Source: Paragemmobacter straminiformis (lineage in GTDB: Bacteria; Pseudomonadota; Alphaproteobacteria; Rhodobacterales; Rhodobacteraceae). From it: a stretch of DNA of 64,000 bases. Shown here one piece after another: positions 24,531 through 33,009 of the stretch. A program made the position numbers and the translations under genes. Position 1 is the stretch's first letter, and each line of letters begins with the position of its first letter. The DNA lies in the NCBI RefSeq assembly GCF_014243445.1, contig NZ_JACLQD010000001.1, positions 992,001 to 1,056,000 of the forward strand, read 5' to 3'. The notes under the pieces were generated by a model. The model worked only from the letters and a program-made list of their open reading frames with translations, was not told the origin of the DNA and made no database searches.

Positions 24531-24585
24531 AACGGGGCAACCATCGCCCCGCAGGGTTCTCAAAACGGGGCGACCACCGCCCCGA
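24531..24585. repeat. Two tandem hairpins between sqr and DUF2892
   Basis: An imperfect direct repeat of about 33 bp carries the core CAAAACGGGGC. Each copy forms a hairpin: CGGGGC/GCCCCG (24533-24538 with 24546-24551) and CGGGGCG/CGCCCCG (24566-24572 with 24578-24584). It is probably a stability or attenuation element in the operon message. Confidence 0.65.
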
Positions 24586-24599
24586 ATGGCGGCGGGGCG

Positions 24600-25883
24600 T
24601 CAGCCCTCGACCGTTTCCTTCAGCTTGTCGATGCCAAGCGTCCTCAGCGCGAGCGTCTCGTAGAACGGCTCGGAAACCCCCTTGCGCAGCTTGCGGATGA
24701 AGTATTTCTCGAAGCCGATCTTGGCCACATGCACCCATTTGCCCGACGACGACCAATTGACATTGCGCGGCGGAATCTGTGGCTGGGCCACAAAGGCCAC
24801 GCCCCCGTCGCCGAAATCGGCCAGACAGACGGCATTCCACGTGCCGACCCGATCCGCCGCCTTGCCCTGCACGATATTGGCGATGTTATGCGCCGTGGCC
24901 GTCACCATGCTTTCGATCATGAAGCCGGTTTTCGGCACCCCCACCGGAACCGGCGTCGGCCCCATCGGCGGGATCGCCACGCAAACGCCCACGGCAAAGA
25001 CGTTGGGGTATTTCGGGTTCTGCTGGTGCTTGTCGACAATGGTGAACCCGCGCGGATTGCTCAGCCCCTCGATCCCCGCCACGGGTCTGATGCCACGAAA
25101 GGCGGGCAGCATCATCGAAAAGGCAAAGGGCAGCTCGCGTTCGGCCTTGACCGCCCCGTCCTCGCCGATCTCGTGGACGAACATCCTGCCCGCCTCGACC
25201 CGCGCCACCTTGGCCGAGGTGATCCACTTGATGTGCTTGGCGCGCATCTCCGATTCCAGCAGCCCCTTGGTATCGCCCACCCCGTCCAGCCCCAGATGCC
25301 CGATATAGGGCTCTGCGGTGACAAAGGTCATCGGCACCCGGTCCCGCACCTTGGCCCGCCTGAGCGCGGTCTCGAGGATGAACAGGAATTCATAGGCCGG
25401 CCCGAAACAGCTTGCCCCCTGCACCGCGCCGATGACCACGGGGCCGGGGTTGCGGATCAGCTCCTCCACCGCCTTCGCGGCTTTCTCGGCATGGTCGATG
25501 TGGCAGATCGACTGGGTAAAACCCTCGGGCCCCAAGCATTCGATCTCGTCAAAGGCAAGCTCCGGCCCCGTGGCGATCACAAGGTAATCGTAGGACAGGC
25601 TCTGCCCGTCGACCAGCGCGATGCGGTTCTCCGCCGCGTGCAGCCGTTCCGCCGCGACGGGGACGAAGCCGATCCCCTTCTTCTCCATCACGGGGGCCAG
25701 ATCGACCGTGATCTCCCCGCGCTGGCGCCAGCCCACCGCGATCCACGGGTTCGACGGCACGAAATGGTATTTCGCGTCCTTCGTCACCACGGTGACCCTG
25801 TCCTCCTTGCGCAGCCGGTCGCGCAGTTCATAGGCCATGATGGCCCCGCCCAACCCCGCGCCCAATACAACGACATGTGCCAT
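24600..25883 (-). CDS. sqr: Sulfide:quinone oxidoreductase
   Basis: SQR oxidises sulfide to polysulfide or persulfide and passes electrons to the quinone pool at the inner membrane. This 427-residue flavoprotein starts with a FAD-binding Rossmann motif (VVVLGAGLGGAIMAYEL). Its cysteines C127 (QSIC), C159 (GASC) and C353 (NAVC) fall at the same positions as the three essential cysteines of R. capsulatus SQR (C127, C159, C353), a strong sign of a type I enzyme. AVGVCVAIPPMGPTPVPVGVPKTG is the second FAD/quinone region. The C-terminal amphipathic helix (KIGFEKYFIRKLRKG) would bind membrane. It sits 20 bp after the RND pump gene. Confidence 0.93.
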   Translation of the reverse strand: MAHVVVLGAGLGGAIMAYELRDRLRKEDRVTVVTKDAKYHFVPSNPWIAVGWRQRGEITVDLAPVMEKKGIGFVPVAAERLHAAENRIALVDGQSLSYDYLVIATGPELAFDEIECLGPEGFTQSICHIDHAEKAAKAVEELIRNPGPVVIGAVQGASCFGPAYEFLFILETALRRAKVRDRVPMTFVTAEPYIGHLGLDGVGDTKGLLESEMRAKHIKWITSAKVARVEAGRMFVHEIGEDGAVKAERELPFAFSMMLPAFRGIRPVAGIEGLSNPRGFTIVDKHQQNPKYPNVFAVGVCVAIPPMGPTPVPVGVPKTGFMIESMVTATAHNIANIVQGKAADRVGTWNAVCLADFGDGGVAFVAQPQIPPRNVNWSSSGKWVHVAKIGFEKYFIRKLRKGVSEPFYETLALRTLGIDKLKETVEG

Positions 25884-25903
25884 AGCCCGTCCTCCCTTGA
25901 AGG

Positions 25904-28900
25904 TTACGTCCTGAAGACCCGATAGATCGCGGGGATGACCAACACCGTCAGCAGCGTCGATGTCAGCAGCCCGAACAGAAGCGAGATGGCGAGCCCCTGA
26001 AAGATCGGGTCCGCCAGAATGACCGCCGCCCCGATCATCGCCGCAACGGCCGTCAGGAATATCGGCTTGAACCGGATCGTCCCCGCGCGGATCAGGCTTT
26101 CCACCGTCACCGCCCCCTCGCTGCGGATGAAATCCACCAGCAGAATGGAATTCCTGACGATGATCCCCGCCAGCGCGATGAAGCCGATCATCGACGTGGC
26201 CGAAAACGGCGCGCCGAACAGCCAATGGCCGAACATGATGCCAAGGAATGTCAGCGGCACGGGCGTCAGCACCACGAGCGGCAGCTTGAACGACCCGAAT
26301 TGCGCGACGACCAGAATGTAAATCCCCAGCAGCGCCACACCAAAGGCCGCCCCCATGTCGCGGAACGTGACCCAGGTCACTTCCCATTCGCCATCCCACA
26401 GCAGCGTGGGGCGGCTTTCGTCCTCGGGCTGGCCATGCAGCGCGATCGCGGGCGCGCCGGCCTGCCCCTCAAGCGCCTTGTCCACGGCCAGCATCCCGTA
26501 AAGCGGCGCCTCGAAATCGCCCGCCAGTTCCGCCGTGACCATTTCCGCCTCGCGCCCGTTGTGGCGGAAGATCGGGAAGGACGCGGCCTCCCCGGTCACC
26601 TTCACCACATCGCCAAGCTCCACCACGCCCCGCGCACCGGGCAGGGTGTTTGCGGGGATCGGCGTGGTCAGGAAGGTCTCGTCCATCACCCGCGCGCCCT
26701 TGGGCCGCTGCACCACCAGCGGGATCGGATAGCGCCCGTCCCCGCGATGCGAATAGCCCACCACCTGCCCGCCGTTCAGCGCGGCGATGGTGTCGAACAC
26801 GTCCTGTTCCTGCACCCCGAAGAATTCCAGATCGTCGCTCGACACCCGCGCCCGCAACCGCCGCGCCTGTGTGCCGTAGCTGTTGTCGACATCGACGATA
26901 AAGGGCACCGACCGGAAAGCGTTCTCGACCATCAGCGCGGTCGCGCGGCGCGTCGCGGCATCGGGTCCGTAAACCTCGGCCAGCAGCGTCGCCATCACCG
27001 GCGGGCCGGGGGGCGGCTCGACCACCTTGACCGAAATCCCCCCGTCCAGCCCCAGCGCCGCGATCTTCTGCCGTATATCCAGCGCGATCTGGTGGCTCGT
27101 GCGGTCCCGCGCGCCCTTGGGCAACAGGTTCACCGCCACCTCGCCAAGGTTCGGGTCGGCGCGCAGATAGGAATGCCGCACCAGCCCGTTGAAATTCGCA
27201 GGCGAGGCCGTCGCCGCATGGGTCTGGACCGAGGTCACCTCGGGCATCTCCAGCACGATCCCCGCGATCTCTTGCGCCACGCGGTCCGTCGCCTCGACCG
27301 CCGCCCCTTCGGGCATGTCGATCATCACCGACAGTTCCGACTTGTTGTCAAAGGGCAACAGCTTGACCGTCACATCCTGCGTGTAAAGCAAGCCGAGCGA
27401 GCCGAAAGACAAGGCCGCCGAGGCCAGCAGGAACCCGAGGCTCCGCCCCTTGCTGCCAAGGATCGGCCGCGCCACCGCACCATAGGCGCGCTCCATCCAG
27501 CCCGCATGGCCGCCATGCGCCATCCTGGCCTTGCCCGCGATCTTCACCATCAGCCACGGCGTGATGATGACCGCGACAAAGAACGACAGGATCATCGCCG
27601 CCGAGGCATTGGCCGGAATGGGCGACATGTAGGGCCCCATCAGCCCGCTCACGAACAGCATCGGCAAAAGCGCCGCCACCACCGTCAGCGTGGCCACGAT
27701 GGTCGGATTGCCCACTTCGGCCACCGCATCTATGGCCGCCTGCGCACGGGGGCGCGCATCGCCCATGCCCCAGTGCCGCGCGATGTTCTCGATCACCACG
27801 ATGGCATCATCCACCAGAATCCCGATAGAGAAGATCAGCGCGAACAGGCTCACGCGGTTCAGCGTGTAGCCCATGATCCAGCTCGCAAAGAGCGTGAGCA
27901 GGATCGTCACCGGAATGACGATGGCCACCACCACCCCCTCGCGCCAGCCGATCGCCAGCAGCACCAGAAGGATAATCGACACCGTCGCCAACCCCAGATG
28001 GAACAACAGCTCGTTGGCCTTCTCGTTCGCCGTCTCGCCATAGTCGCGCGTCACGGTCAGGCTGACATCGCCGGGAATGATCCGCCCTTCCTGCGCCTCG
28101 ATCCGGCGCAGCGCGGCCTCGGCCACCACGACCGCATTGGCCCCCGCCCGCTTTGCCACCGCCAAAGTCACCGCAGGGCTGCGCTGCAATCCGCCCGCAG
28201 ACTTGACGATATTCGCGACAATCGCCTCGCCCGTATCCGGAACATAGGTCACATCGGCCACATCTGACACATAGACCGGTCGCCCGTCCCGCGTCGTCAA
28301 CAGCAGGTTCGCCACCTCGGCAGGGGCCGTCAGCGTCTCGCCCGCCACCAGATCGACCTGATCGCCGCCGTCGCGCAGCTTGCCTGTCGTCAGCGTCCGG
28401 TTGGCCTGCGCCACCTTTCCCGCCAGTTGCTGCAACGTCACACCGTATAGCGCCAGACGGTCGGGATCGGGCGCGATGCGGATCGCCTCATGCGCCTCGC
28501 CCACCAGATAGGTCAGGCCCACATCCTCGGTCTTGGCCACCTCGGCCTGCAAGGCCCGCGCGATGCGGGTCAGGTCATTCGCCCCCACCCCGCTTCCCGC
28601 CTTGCCCGACAGGGTCACAGCAAGAATCGCCACATCGTCGATCCCGCGCCCCACGATCAGCGGCTCGGCAATCCCCACCGGTATCCGGTCGAGGTTCGCC
28701 CTCACCTTGTCATGCACCCGCAAGACCGCATCTTCCGACCGCGTCCCCACCGCAAAGCGCACCATCACCAGCGCGCCATCGTCGCGCGTCTGCGAATAGA
28801 CATGCTCGACGCCCGCGATGCCCTTGACGATCACCTCCAACGGCTCGGTCACCAGCTTCACCGCGTCCTCGGCCTTCAGGCCGGGGGCGGCGATGTGGAT

Positions 28901-29065
28901 ATCCACCATCGGCACCGAAATCTGCGGCTCTTCCTCGCGCGGCAGCGCGCCCAGCGCGACCAGCCCCGCCGCCAGCGCCGCCAGAATGAACAGCGGCGTC
29001 AGCGACGAAGCGATGAAGGCCCGCGTCAACCGCCCCGCAAGGCCAAGGGGGGACGCCTCACTCAT
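25904..29065 (-). CDS. RND-family efflux transporter permease
   Basis: The product has 1053 residues, the usual RND length, with 12 predicted membrane segments and two large periplasmic loops. The N-terminus (SSLTPLFILAALAAGLVALGALPREEEPQISVPMVDIHIAAPG) and the segment FALIFSIGILVDDAIVVIENIARHW in TM4, with the two aspartates of the proton relay, are diagnostic. The substrate is unknown; hydrophobic or sulfur compounds are plausible because it shares an operon with sqr and an SqrR-type repressor. Its start overlaps the end of the adaptor gene by 8 bp. Confidence 0.93.
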   Translation of the reverse strand: MSEASPLGLAGRLTRAFIASSLTPLFILAALAAGLVALGALPREEEPQISVPMVDIHIAAPGLKAEDAVKLVTEPLEVIVKGIAGVEHVYSQTRDDGALVMVRFAVGTRSEDAVLRVHDKVRANLDRIPVGIAEPLIVGRGIDDVAILAVTLSGKAGSGVGANDLTRIARALQAEVAKTEDVGLTYLVGEAHEAIRIAPDPDRLALYGVTLQQLAGKVAQANRTLTTGKLRDGGDQVDLVAGETLTAPAEVANLLLTTRDGRPVYVSDVADVTYVPDTGEAIVANIVKSAGGLQRSPAVTLAVAKRAGANAVVVAEAALRRIEAQEGRIIPGDVSLTVTRDYGETANEKANELLFHLGLATVSIILLVLLAIGWREGVVVAIVIPVTILLTLFASWIMGYTLNRVSLFALIFSIGILVDDAIVVIENIARHWGMGDARPRAQAAIDAVAEVGNPTIVATLTVVAALLPMLFVSGLMGPYMSPIPANASAAMILSFFVAVIITPWLMVKIAGKARMAHGGHAGWMERAYGAVARPILGSKGRSLGFLLASAALSFGSLGLLYTQDVTVKLLPFDNKSELSVMIDMPEGAAVEATDRVAQEIAGIVLEMPEVTSVQTHAATASPANFNGLVRHSYLRADPNLGEVAVNLLPKGARDRTSHQIALDIRQKIAALGLDGGISVKVVEPPPGPPVMATLLAEVYGPDAATRRATALMVENAFRSVPFIVDVDNSYGTQARRLRARVSSDDLEFFGVQEQDVFDTIAALNGGQVVGYSHRGDGRYPIPLVVQRPKGARVMDETFLTTPIPANTLPGARGVVELGDVVKVTGEAASFPIFRHNGREAEMVTAELAGDFEAPLYGMLAVDKALEGQAGAPAIALHGQPEDESRPTLLWDGEWEVTWVTFRDMGAAFGVALLGIYILVVAQFGSFKLPLVVLTPVPLTFLGIMFGHWLFGAPFSATSMIGFIALAGIIVRNSILLVDFIRSEGAVTVESLIRAGTIRFKPIFLTAVAAMIGAAVILADPIFQGLAISLLFGLLTSTLLTVLVIPAIYRVFRT

Positions 29066-30044
29066 CGCCGCCTCCGGCCTTGGGCGCTTGGGTCATGACC
29101 ACGTCACCGGCGACAAGCCCCGTCAGAATCTCGACCTGCCCGACCTCGCGCGTTCCGGGCACGACCACGCGCATTTCCGCGCCCGCAGCCCCTTCGACCG
29201 CCACAAAGTCCAACCCGTCGCGCGTGACGATCGCCGCTTGCGGCACCACCAGCGCGGCATGATGGCCCACGGGCAAACGCACCAGCACCCGCGCGTCGAC
29301 GAACCCGTCGGGCAGGTCCGGCACCTCGACATCCGCCACCACCCGCCCGTTCTCGATCAGCGGGTAGATCTTGACAAGCTTCCCGCCCGCCATCCCCTCG
29401 ATCCGGATCGCGTCGCCCTCGTGCAGCGCGCCGGCCAGCCGCTCGGGCACCGCCAGCCGCAGGAAACTGCCGCCGACCGCCAGCGTGGCCACGGCCTCGC
29501 CCGCCATCACCACCGCCCCGCGCGACAGCGGCACATCCAGAACACGGCCCGCCGCAGGGGCCAGCACCACGCCCTCGGTCTGGCTTTGCCGCGTCACCTG
29601 CGCCTGCGCCTCGATGGCGGCAAGCTGTCCGGCCAACACATCGGCCTGCGTGCGCAGCGCATCCAGCCGCTGCGCCGTCGTCACCCCCTGCTTCAGCAAT
29701 TCCTCGCCGCGCCTAACCTCCGAGGTCGCATTGGCAAGCTGCGCCGCGACTGCCGCCTTTTGCGACTCCAGCGCCGAAAGCTGGAACGCCAGCTTGTCAT
29801 CGACGATCCGCGCAAGGGGTTGCCCCTCGGTCACCGTGTCGCCCTCGCCCACCTGCAAGTCGACCAGCACCCCGCCGATCCGCGCCCGCGCAGGCACACG
29901 GTCACGCGCCTCGATCCGCGCATAGACCGCTTTCCAATCCGTCACCTCGACAGGCTGCACCGTCAGGCTTTCCGCCCGCGCCACCCCGCCCAGAACCGCC
30001 ATAAACGGGACCAGAAGAACCGAAAGGAATAGTCTGTGCGTCAT
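29058..30044 (-). CDS. RND efflux periplasmic adaptor subunit (membrane fusion protein)
   Basis: The product has 328 residues with a signal peptide (1-24, ending ARA). It has the adaptor layout: a split lipoyl half (GGVLVDLQVGEGDTVTEGQPLARIVDD), a coiled-coil hairpin (about 85-150), the second lipoyl half (GVVLAPAAGRVLDVPLSRGAVVMAGEAVATL), and beta-barrel and membrane-proximal domains. It links the RND pump to an outer membrane channel, which is not encoded here. It is the first gene of the operon and follows an AT-rich palindrome. Confidence 0.92.
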   Translation of the reverse strand: MTHRLFLSVLLVPFMAVLGGVARAESLTVQPVEVTDWKAVYARIEARDRVPARARIGGVLVDLQVGEGDTVTEGQPLARIVDDKLAFQLSALESQKAAVAAQLANATSEVRRGEELLKQGVTTAQRLDALRTQADVLAGQLAAIEAQAQVTRQSQTEGVVLAPAAGRVLDVPLSRGAVVMAGEAVATLAVGGSFLRLAVPERLAGALHEGDAIRIEGMAGGKLVKIYPLIENGRVVADVEVPDLPDGFVDARVLVRLPVGHHAALVVPQAAIVTRDGLDFVAVEGAAGAEMRVVVPGTREVGQVEILTGLVAGDVVMTQAPKAGGGDE

Positions 30045-30070
30045 GCGTGCCCCCTGTGCTGCGGCTCTTT

Positions 30071-30084
30071 ATATATTAATATAT
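30071..30084. promoter_or_regulatory. AT-rich palindrome, candidate operator of the sulfide operon
   Basis: ATATATTAATATAT is a perfect 14-bp palindrome 27 bp upstream of the adaptor start, in a much more AT-rich stretch than its surroundings (30070-30103). Repressors of the BigR/SqrR type bind AT-rich dyads at their own operons, and the regulator gene closes this operon, so this is the best candidate site. Confidence 0.5.
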
Positions 30085-30149
30085 GAATATGTAAATATCA
30101 ATGATCCCGCATCACCGATCCAGCCTAGGCCAAAGAACGGGGAAAATAT

Positions 30150-30163
30150 GTGATCCAAATCAA
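30150..30163. promoter_or_regulatory. FNR-type box before the imelysin gene
   Basis: GTGATCCAAATCAA differs by one base from TTGAT-N4-ATCAA, the FnrL/FNR consensus. It lies 94 bp before the imelysin gene. It may make the operon respond to oxygen; an accidental match is possible. Confidence 0.35.
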
Positions 30164-30256
30164 TAACCTGCGTCAGTCCCGCAGGCAGTTTCGCAAGCCG
30201 CCTTTACAACCTACTATTTTTGTCGGAAATACAGAATACCCTACCCCGAGGATCTC

Positions 30257-31513
30257 ATGCACCGCGCCCTTCCCCTGTTTCTCGCCCTTCTCCCCGCGCC
30301 CATTGCCGCCGCGGGCACCGCCGCAACCCCCGCCGCCGTTGTGGAAACCTATGCCGACATCGCCGAGGCCACCTTTGCCGACAGCCTCGCCGCCGCGCGC
30401 GATCTGCAAACCGCCGTCGATGCGCTGCTTGCCGCACCCGCAGCCGAAACGCTGGCCCAAGCCCGCGCCGCATGGGTCGCCGCCCGCATCCCCTACCAGC
30501 AATCCGAGGTGTTCCGCTTCGGCAACCCCGCCGTCGACGACTGGGAAGGCCGCGTCAACGCATGGCCCCTCGACGAAGGGCTGATCGACTATGTCGCCAC
30601 CCCGCCCGATGCCGCCAACCCGCTTGCCACGCTGAACGTCATCGCCACCCCGCGCTTCACCCTTTCGGGCACCGCCGTCGATGCCACCCGCATCACCCCC
30701 GCCCTGATCGCGGACACCCTGCACGAGGCGGGCGGATCCGAAGCCAACGTCGCCTCGGGCTATCACGCCATCGAATTCCTGCTCTGGGGACAGGACCTCA
30801 ACGGCACGCGGGCGGGCGCGGGCGACAGGCCGCACACCGACTATCTGCAAACCGCAGCCTGCACCCACGGCCATTGCGACCGCCGCGCCGCCTATCTTTC
30901 GGCCGCAACGCGCCTGCTCGTTGCCGACCTTGCCGAAATGGCCGCGCAATGGTCCGCCACGGGTGCCGCCCGCCGCGCGCTGACGACCGCCCCCGAAGCC
31001 GCCCTTGGCGCGATGGTCACAGGCATGGGCAGCCTGTCCTACGGCGAACTCGCGGGCGAGCGGATGAAACTCGGCCTCATGCTCAACGACCCCGAGGAAG
31101 AACAGGACTGCTTCTCAGACACCACCGCCAACAGCCACTATTTCAACGGCCTCGGCGTGCAGAACGTCTACCTCGGCCGCTATCTTCGCCGCGACGGCAC
31201 CACCCTCTCCGGCCCCGCGCTGGCCGATCTGGTCGCCGCCGCCGACCCTGCCACCGACAGCCGCCTGCGCGCTGAACTCGACGCCTCGCTCTCCGCCCTC
31301 GACGCGCTGCGCCTGTCTGCGGCCTCCGGCGTGGCCTATGACCAGTTGCTCGCCCCGGACAATGCCGATGGTGCCGCCCTGATCCGGTCCGCAATCGGCG
31401 CGCTCGTCACCCAGACCGACACGCTGGCGCGGGCGGCGGGGGCCCTCGGCCTTGACCGCATCGCCTTCGAGGGGTCCGACAGCCTCGACACGCCGGACGC
31501 CGTGTTCCAATGA
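30257..31513 (+). CDS. Imelysin-family iron-uptake-associated protein (IrpA-like)
   Basis: The product has 418 residues and a signal peptide (1-19), so it is periplasmic or surface-exposed. It carries the imelysin GxHxxE motif in NVASGYHAIEFLLWGQDLNGT and paired sequences typical of IrpA-like proteins (AARIPYQQSEVFRFGNP and GELAGERMKLGLMLNDPEEEQDCFSDTT). Imelysin proteins are induced by iron limitation in cyanobacteria and bind iron or heme. The stop overlaps the start of the di-heme cytochrome gene (ATGA), so the two are coupled and probably work together. Confidence 0.9.
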   Translation: MHRALPLFLALLPAPIAAAGTAATPAAVVETYADIAEATFADSLAAARDLQTAVDALLAAPAAETLAQARAAWVAARIPYQQSEVFRFGNPAVDDWEGRVNAWPLDEGLIDYVATPPDAANPLATLNVIATPRFTLSGTAVDATRITPALIADTLHEAGGSEANVASGYHAIEFLLWGQDLNGTRAGAGDRPHTDYLQTAACTHGHCDRRAAYLSAATRLLVADLAEMAAQWSATGAARRALTTAPEAALGAMVTGMGSLSYGELAGERMKLGLMLNDPEEEQDCFSDTTANSHYFNGLGVQNVYLGRYLRRDGTTLSGPALADLVAAADPATDSRLRAELDASLSALDALRLSAASGVAYDQLLAPDNADGAALIRSAIGALVTQTDTLARAAGALGLDRIAFEGSDSLDTPDAVFQ

Positions 31514-33009
31514 TCCGCGCCGCCGCCCTGCTGCTGTCGCTCCTGCTCGCCCGACCCGCGCTGGCAGAGGGCGGCGCGCCCCTGCCGCGCACAGCCGCCG
31601 AAACCGCCCGCATCCAAGCCATCCTTGCAGCGCCAACCGGTTTCACCGCGCCCGAACCCTTCGAATCCCTGCCCGCAGGTGCTGCTTCGGTCCGGCGCAG
31701 GGCCACGGCCGATGCCTTCAGCCAGCCTTCGGGCAACATGTCCTTCGCCCGCCAGATGCAGTTCCAGCTCGGCAACGCGCTCTTCACCAAGACATGGGTC
31801 GCAGCCCCCGCCTCGACCCGCGCCTCCGACGGTCTTGGCCCCCTCTTCAACGCCCGCGCCTGTCAGGATTGCCACATCAAGGACGGGCGCGGCCATGCCC
31901 CGAACGGCGCGGGCGACCTTTCGATGCTGCTCCGCCTCTCGCTTCCCGGCGGCACGGGGCCGGCCGAAATCGCCGACTGGCTCGCCACCCGCCCCGATCC
32001 GGTCTACGGCGGCCAGTTGCAGGATTTCGCCACCTCCGGCCAAACCGCCGAAGGCAAGATCTCCGTCACCTATACCGAAATTCCCGTCACCCTTGCCGAT
32101 GGCACCACCGTCAGCCTGCGCGCTCCGGCCTACGCCATCGCCGACCCGGCCTACGGCCCACCCGACCCCGCGCTGATGCTCTCGCCCCGTGTCGCGCCGC
32201 AGATGATCGGCCTCGGCCTGCTCGAGGCCATTCCCGCCTCCGACATCCTGTCACGCGAAGACCCGGACGATGCCGACCACGACGGCATCTCGGGCCGCGC
32301 CGCGCGTCTGCCGCAGGCGGATGGCGCGGCACGCGCGCCCCTGCTGGGCCGCTTCGGCCTCAAGGGCGGGGCGGCCACCATCCGCGACCAGACCGCCGCC
32401 GCCTTTTCCGGCGACATGGGCCTGTCCTCGGCGCTCCACCCCGATCCTGCGGGCGATTGCACCGCCGCGCAAACCGCCTGCCACGCCGCACCCGACGGCC
32501 AAGACCCCGATACCCGCGACGGGGTCGAGGTCGGCTCCGAAAGCCTCGACCTCGTCACCTTCTACGCCCGCAACCTCGGTGTGCCCGACCGCCCGCTGGC
32601 AGGCGATCCGACCGTGCTGCAAGGCAAACGCATCTTCCACGAAAGCGGCTGCCCCGCCTGCCACACGCCCAAACACGTGACGGCCCGCCTGACCGGACAA
32701 CCCGAACAAAGCTTCCAGCTTGTCTGGCCCTACACCGATCTTCTGCTGCACGACATGGGCGCGGGTCTGGCCGATGGCCGCCCCGAAGGCCGCGCCACCG
32801 GATCGGAATGGAAGACCCCGCCGCTCTGGGGCATCGGCCTGACCCCGCAGGTCACGGGCCACGCCTCCTACCTGCACGACGGCCGCGCCAGATCGCTGCT
32901 CGAAGCCATCCTCTGGCACGGCGGCGAGGGACAGGCCGCCCGCGACCGCGTCACGACCCTGCCCGCCCCCGACCGCAAGGCGCTGATCGCCTTTCTGGAA
33001 AGCCTCTAG
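31510..33009 (+). CDS. Di-heme oxidoreductase (DHOR/thiol oxidoreductase family)
   Basis: The product has 499 residues with a signal peptide (1-20). Two c-type heme sites are present: CQDCH at 118-122 and CPACH at 381-385. The segments FNARACQDCHIKDGRGHAP, LLEAIPASDILSREDPDDADHDGISGRA and PPLWGIGLTPQVTGHASYLHDGRARSLLEAILWHGGEG are the DHOR hallmarks, related to MauG and bacterial cytochrome c peroxidases. DHOR genes commonly follow imelysin genes in iron-responsive operons; electron transfer during iron handling is the likely role, though the reaction is unknown. Confidence 0.92.
   Translation: MIRAAALLLSLLLARPALAEGGAPLPRTAAETARIQAILAAPTGFTAPEPFESLPAGAASVRRRATADAFSQPSGNMSFARQMQFQLGNALFTKTWVAAPASTRASDGLGPLFNARACQDCHIKDGRGHAPNGAGDLSMLLRLSLPGGTGPAEIADWLATRPDPVYGGQLQDFATSGQTAEGKISVTYTEIPVTLADGTTVSLRAPAYAIADPAYGPPDPALMLSPRVAPQMIGLGLLEAIPASDILSREDPDDADHDGISGRAARLPQADGAARAPLLGRFGLKGGAATIRDQTAAAFSGDMGLSSALHPDPAGDCTAAQTACHAAPDGQDPDTRDGVEVGSESLDLVTFYARNLGVPDRPLAGDPTVLQGKRIFHESGCPACHTPKHVTARLTGQPEQSFQLVWPYTDLLLHDMGAGLADGRPEGRATGSEWKTPPLWGIGLTPQVTGHASYLHDGRARSLLEAILWHGGEGQAARDRVTTLPAPDRKALIAFLESL

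Noticed and set aside
26225-28267. Long plus-strand frame opposite the RND pump
   Set aside because: Antisense shadow; the product is Arg/His-rich without domains while the pump gene is complete.
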